Assembly (NCBI GenBank): GCA_003116995.1
Contig: BDSL01000049.1
Location: forward strand, 620,001 to 684,000
DNA: 64,000 bases
Source: Yamagishiella unicocca
Taxonomy: Eukaryota; Chlorophyta; Chlorophyceae; Chlamydomonadales; Volvocaceae
Direction: 5' to 3'
Both the position numbers and the translations under genes were made by a program. Below the pieces are notes generated by a model. The model searched no databases. It worked only from the letters and a program-made list of their open reading frames with translations, and had not been told where the DNA came from. Shown here piece by piece: positions 59,701-64,000 of this stretch; within the stretch, counting starts at the first letter, position 1, and each line of letters begins with the position of its first letter.

Positions 59701-62700
59701 CAATACTAGGTGAAAGGAACGTCCCCACCGAAATTCGCCTCTGGGATCGCCGCACGAGGACGTCCGGCCAATCGGCAAGCATCGGCTTCTCCGGCAACCT
59801 TCGATCGGCCTCGCTCTTGGGCACGCAGCTTAACGGTAGAATACCTAGGTGAAAGGAACGTCCCCACCGAAATTCGCCTCTGGGATCGCCGCACGAGGAC
59901 GTCCGGCCAATCGGCAAGCATCGGCTTCTCCGGCAACCTTCGATCGGCCTCGCTCTTGGCACGCAGCTTAACGGTAGAATACCTAGGTGAAAGGAACGTC
60001 CCCACCGAAATTCGCCTCTGGGGATCGCCGCACGAGGACGTCCGGGCCAATCGGCAAGCATCGGCTTCTCCGGCAACCTTCGATCGGCCTCGCTCTTGGG
60101 CACGCAGCTTAACGGTAGAATACTAGGTGAAAGGAACGTCCCCACCGAAATTCGCCTCTGGGGATCGCCGCACGAGGACGTCCGGCCAATCGGCAAGCAT
60201 CGGCTTCTCCGGCAACCTTCGATCGGCCTCGCTCTTGGGCACGCAGCTTAACGGTAGAATACCTAGGTGAAAGGAACGTCCCCACCGAAATTCGCCTCTG
60301 GGGATCGCCGCACGAGGACGTCCGGCCAATCGGCAAGCATCGGCTTCTCCGGCAACCTTCGATCGGCCTCGCTCTTGGGCACGCAGCTTAACGGTAGAAT
60401 ACCTAGGTGAAAGGAACGTCCCCACCGAAATTCGCCTCTGGGGATCGCCGCACGAGGACGTCCGGGCCAATCGGCAAGCATCGGCTTCTCCGGCAACCTT
60501 CGATCGGCCTCGCTCTTGGGCACGCAGCTTAACGGTAGAATACCTAGGTGAAAGGAACGTCCCACCGAAATTCGCCTCTGGGGATCGCCGCACGAGGACG
60601 TCCGGGCCAATCGGCAAGCATCGGCTTCTCCGGCAACCTTCGATCGGCCTCGCTCTTGGGCACGCAGCTTAACGGTAGAATACCTAGGTGAAAGGAACGT
60701 CCCCACCGAAATTCGCCTCTGGGATCGCCGCACGAGGACGTCCGGGCCAATCGGCAAGCATCGGCTTCTCCGGCAACCTTCGATCGGCCTCGCTCTTGGG
60801 CACGCAGCTTAACGGTAGATATACCTAGGTGAAAGGAACGTCCCCACCGAAATTCGCCTCTGGGGATCGCCGCACGAGGACGTCCGGGCCAATCGGCAAG
60901 CATCGGCTTCTCCGGCAACCTTCGATCGGCCTCGCTCTTGGGCACGCAGCTTAACGGTAGAATACCTAGGTGAAAGGAACGTCCCCACCGAAATTCGCCT
61001 CTGGGGATCGCCGCACGAGGACGTCCGGGCCAATCGGCAAGCATCGGCTTCTCCGGCAACCTTCGATCGGCCTCGCTCTTGGGCACGCAGCTTAACGGTA
61101 GATATACCTAGGTGAAAGGAACGTCCCCACCGAAATTCGCCTCTGGGGATCGCCGCACGAGGACGTCCGGGCCAATCGGCAAGCATCGGCTTCTCCGGCA
61201 ACCTTCGATCGGCCTCGCTCTTGGGCACGCAGCTTAACGGTAGATATACCTAGGTGAAAGGAACGTCCCCACCGAAATTCGCCTCTGGGGATCGCCGCAC
61301 GAGGACGTCCGGGCCAATCGGCAAGCATCGGCTTCTCCGGCAACCTTCGATCGGCCTCGCTCTTGGGCACGCAGCTTAACGGTAGAATAACTAGGTGAAA
61401 GGAACGTCCCCACCGAAATTCGCCTCTGGGGATCGCCGCACGAGGACGTCCGGGCCAATCGGCAAGCATCGGCTTCTCCGGCAACCTTCGATCGGCCTCG
61501 CTCTTGGGCACGCAGCTTAACGGTAGAATTAACTAGGTGAAAGGAACGTCCCCACCGAAATTCGCCTCTGGGGATCGCCGCACGAGGACGTCCGGGCCAA
61601 TCGGCAAGCATCGGCTTCTCCGGCAACCTTCGATCGGCCTCGCTCTTGGGCACGCAGCTTAACGTAGCAATACCTAGGTGAAAGGAACGTCCCCACCGAA
61701 ATTCGCCTCTGGGGATCGCCGCACGAGGACGTCCGGGCCAATCGGCAAGCATCGGCTTCTCCGGCAACCTTCGATCGGCCTCGCTCTTGGGCACGCAGCT
61801 TAACGGTAGCAATAACTAGGTGAAAGGAACGTCCCCACCGAAATTCGCCTCTGGGGATCGCCGCACGAGGACGTCCGGGCCAATCGGCAAGCATCGGCTT
61901 CTCCGGCAACCTTCGATCGGCCTCGCTCTTGGGCACGCAGCTTAACGGTAGCAATACTAGGTGAAAGGAACGTCCCCACCGAAATTCGCCTCTGGGGATC
62001 GCCGCACGAGGACGTCCGGGCCAATCGGCAAGCATCGGCTTCTCCGGCAACCTTCGATCGGCCTCGCTCTTGGGCACGCAGCTTAACGGTAGAATACCTA
62101 GGTGAAAGGAACGTCCCCACCGAAATTCGCCTCTGGGATCGCCGCACGAGGACGTCCGGGCCAATCGGCAAGCATCGGCTTCTCCGGCAACCTTCGATCG
62201 GCCTCGCTCTTGGGCACGCAGCTTAACGGTAGCAATACCTAGGTGAAAGGAACGTCCCCACCGAAATTCGCCTCTGGGATCGCCGCACGAGGACGTCCGG
62301 GCCAATCGGCAAGCATCGGCTTCTCCGGCAACCTTCGATCGGCCTCGCTCTTGGGCACGCAGCTTAACGGTAGCAATACCTAGGTGAAAGGAACGTCCCC
62401 ACCGAAATTCGCCTCTGGGATCGCCGCACGAGGACGTCCGGGCCAATCGGCAAGCATCGGCTTCTCCGGCAACCTTCGATCGGCCTCGCTCTTGGCACGC
62501 AGCTTAACGGTAGCAATACCTAGGTGAAAGGAACGTCCCCACCGAAATTCGCCTCTGGGATCGCCGCACGAGGACGTCCGGGCCAATCGGCAAGCATCGG
62601 CTTCTCCGGCAACCTTCGATCGGCCTCGCTCTTGGGCACGCAGCTTAACGGTAGCAATACTAGGTGAAAGGAACGTCCCCACCGAAATTCGCCTCTGGGG

Positions 62701-64000
62701 ATCGCCGCACGAGGACGTCCGGGCCAATCGGCAAGCATCGGCTTCTCCGGCAACCTTCGATCGGCCTCGCTCTTGGGCACGCAGCTTAACGGTAGCAATA
62801 CCTAGGTGAAAGGAACGTCCCCACCGAAATTCGCCTCTGGGGATCGCCGCACGAGGACGTCCGGGCCAATCGGCAAGCATCGGCTTCTCCGGCAACCTTC
62901 GATCGGCCTCGCTCTTGGCACGCAGCTTAACGGTAGCAATACCTAGGTGAAAGGAACGTCCCCACCGAAATTCGCCTCTGGGGATCGCCGCACGAGGACG
63001 TCCGGGCCAATCGGCAAGCATCGGCTTCTCCGGCAACCTTCGATCGGCCTCGCTCTTGGGCACGCAGCTTAACGTAGCAATACTAGGTGAAAGGAACGTC
63101 CCCACCGAAATTCGCCTCTGGGGATCGCCGCACGAGGACGTCCGGCCAATCGGCAAGCATCGGCTTCTCCGGCAACCTTCGATCGGCCCTCGCTCTTGGG
63201 CACGCAGCTTAACGGTAGCATACCTAGGTGAAAGGAACGTCCCCACCGAAATTCGCCTCTGGGGATCGCCGCACGAGGACGTCCGGGCCAATCGGCAAGC
63301 ATCGGCTTCTCCGGCAACCTTCGATCGGCCTCGCTCTTGGGCACGCAGCTTAACGGTAGCAATACTAGGTGAAAGGAACGTCCCCACCGAAATTCGCCTC
63401 TGGGGATCGCCGCACGAGGACGTCCGGGCCAATCGGCAAGCATCGGCTTCTCCGGCAACCTTCGATCGGCCTCGCTCTTGGGCACGCAGCTTAACGGTTA
63501 GCATAACTAGGTGAAAGGAACGTCCCCACCGAAATTCGCCTCTGGGATCGCCGCACGAGGACGTCCGGGCCAATCGGCAAGCATCGCTTCTCCGGCAACC
63601 TTCGATCGGCCTCGGCTTTGGCACGCAGCTTAACGGTAGCATATACCTAGGTGAAAGGAACGTCCCCACCGAAATTCGCCTCTGGGGATCGCCGCACGAG
63701 GACGTCCGGGCCAATCGGCAAGCATCGGCTTCTCCGGCAACCTTCGTCGGCCTCGCTCTTGGGCACGCAGCTTACGGTAGCAATAACCTAGGTGAAAGGA
63801 ACGTCCCCACCGAAATTCGCCTCTGGGGATCGCCGCACGAGGACGTCCGGGCCAATCGGCAAGCATCGGCTTCTCCGGCAACCTTCGATCGGCCTCGCTC
63901 TTGGGCACGCAGCTTAACGGTAGCAATACTAGGTGAAAGGAACGTCCCCACCGAAATTCGCCTCTGGGATCGCCGCACGAGGACGTCCGGGCCAATCGGC
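47717..64000. repeat. 142-bp satellite array, block 2 (about 115 copies, runs off the window)
   Basis: Same unit and orientation as block 1, restarting at GCCTCGCTCTTGGGC. From 47.7 to 52.5 kb the period is a strict 142 bp and units differ by substitutions (CCTAGG/ACTAGG/ACTATG, CGCCTC/CGTCTC, GATCGG/GATCAG) arranged in multi-unit blocks. From about 52.54 kb many units lose single bases in short runs (GGGG to GGG, CC to C, GCAA to GAA), so the period wobbles at 139-142. One aberrant stretch lies at 59068-59160. All long minus-strand frames here are satellite artefacts. Confidence 0.97.
59068..59160. repeat. Aberrant satellite segment
   Basis: Between two normal units the sequence reads GTGAAAGCCACGAACCTTGG and then an unrelated C-rich stretch, followed by a shortened CTCGCTCTTGGCACGCACTAA and ACTAGTGAAAGAACG with several deletions. 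It is either a degraded monomer with foreign bases or a local assembly error. Confidence 0.7.

Noticed and set aside
52283..63995. Longer minus-strand frames (up to ~450 codons) in the second satellite block
   Set aside because: Same satellite, lengthened by single-base deletions that change frame between units; likely sequencing error.

Overview
The window looks like nuclear DNA of a volvocine green alga (Chlamydomonas, Gonium or Volvox relatives). The evidence is high GC, genes split into many short exons with GTGAGT/GTGGGT donors and CAG acceptors, TGTAA poly(A) signals, long low-complexity codon runs, a photosynthetic lumenal protein, and Osser-like Copia and Gypsy retroelements. All gene models were assembled by hand from reading frames and splice phase; there is no transcript evidence.

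Positions 1-27,050 are a gene-rich arm with six spliced genes: a METTL13/EEF1AKMT4-like methyltransferase (+, 393-2095), a PsbP-domain thylakoid-lumen protein (-, 3912-7354), a KATNAL2-type katanin with LisH and AAA domains (+, 7582-12985), a response-regulator receiver/coiled-coil protein with a GC-AG intron (+, 15168-18960), a TLDc-domain protein (-, 22900-24493) and V-type ATPase subunit F (+, 26144-26730). They look like independent housekeeping or ciliary genes, not a cluster. Introns and spacers hold microsatellites, minisatellites and a recurring short repeat.

Positions 27,548-64,000 are repeat-dominated. A 2.9-kb composite (27,548-30,491) with near-identical ~580-bp direct repeats carries a Copia RT/RNase H remnant and a methyltransferase-like tail. 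It abuts a 142-bp satellite that runs from 30,494 to 35,248 and again from 47,717 past the window end, about 148 copies in one orientation. The 12.5 kb between the blocks is three retroelements that interrupt a single satellite monomer: a Copia element with a long intact pol (-, ~35,249-40,631), a Gypsy-like element with an exact 5-bp target duplication and a large internal inverted duplication (40,665-43,186), and a third element with inverted-repeat ends (43,225-47,716). The third encodes a decayed cytosine-methyltransferase-like domain, an integrase N-terminal remnant, a PHD finger and a second methyltransferase-like fold.

The most interesting theme is this family of retroelements carrying methyltransferase-like and PHD (chromatin-reader) domains inside what may be a centromeric or heterochromatic satellite block. 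From about 52.5 kb the satellite also shows single-base indels in short homopolymers that look more like uncorrected sequencing error than biology.
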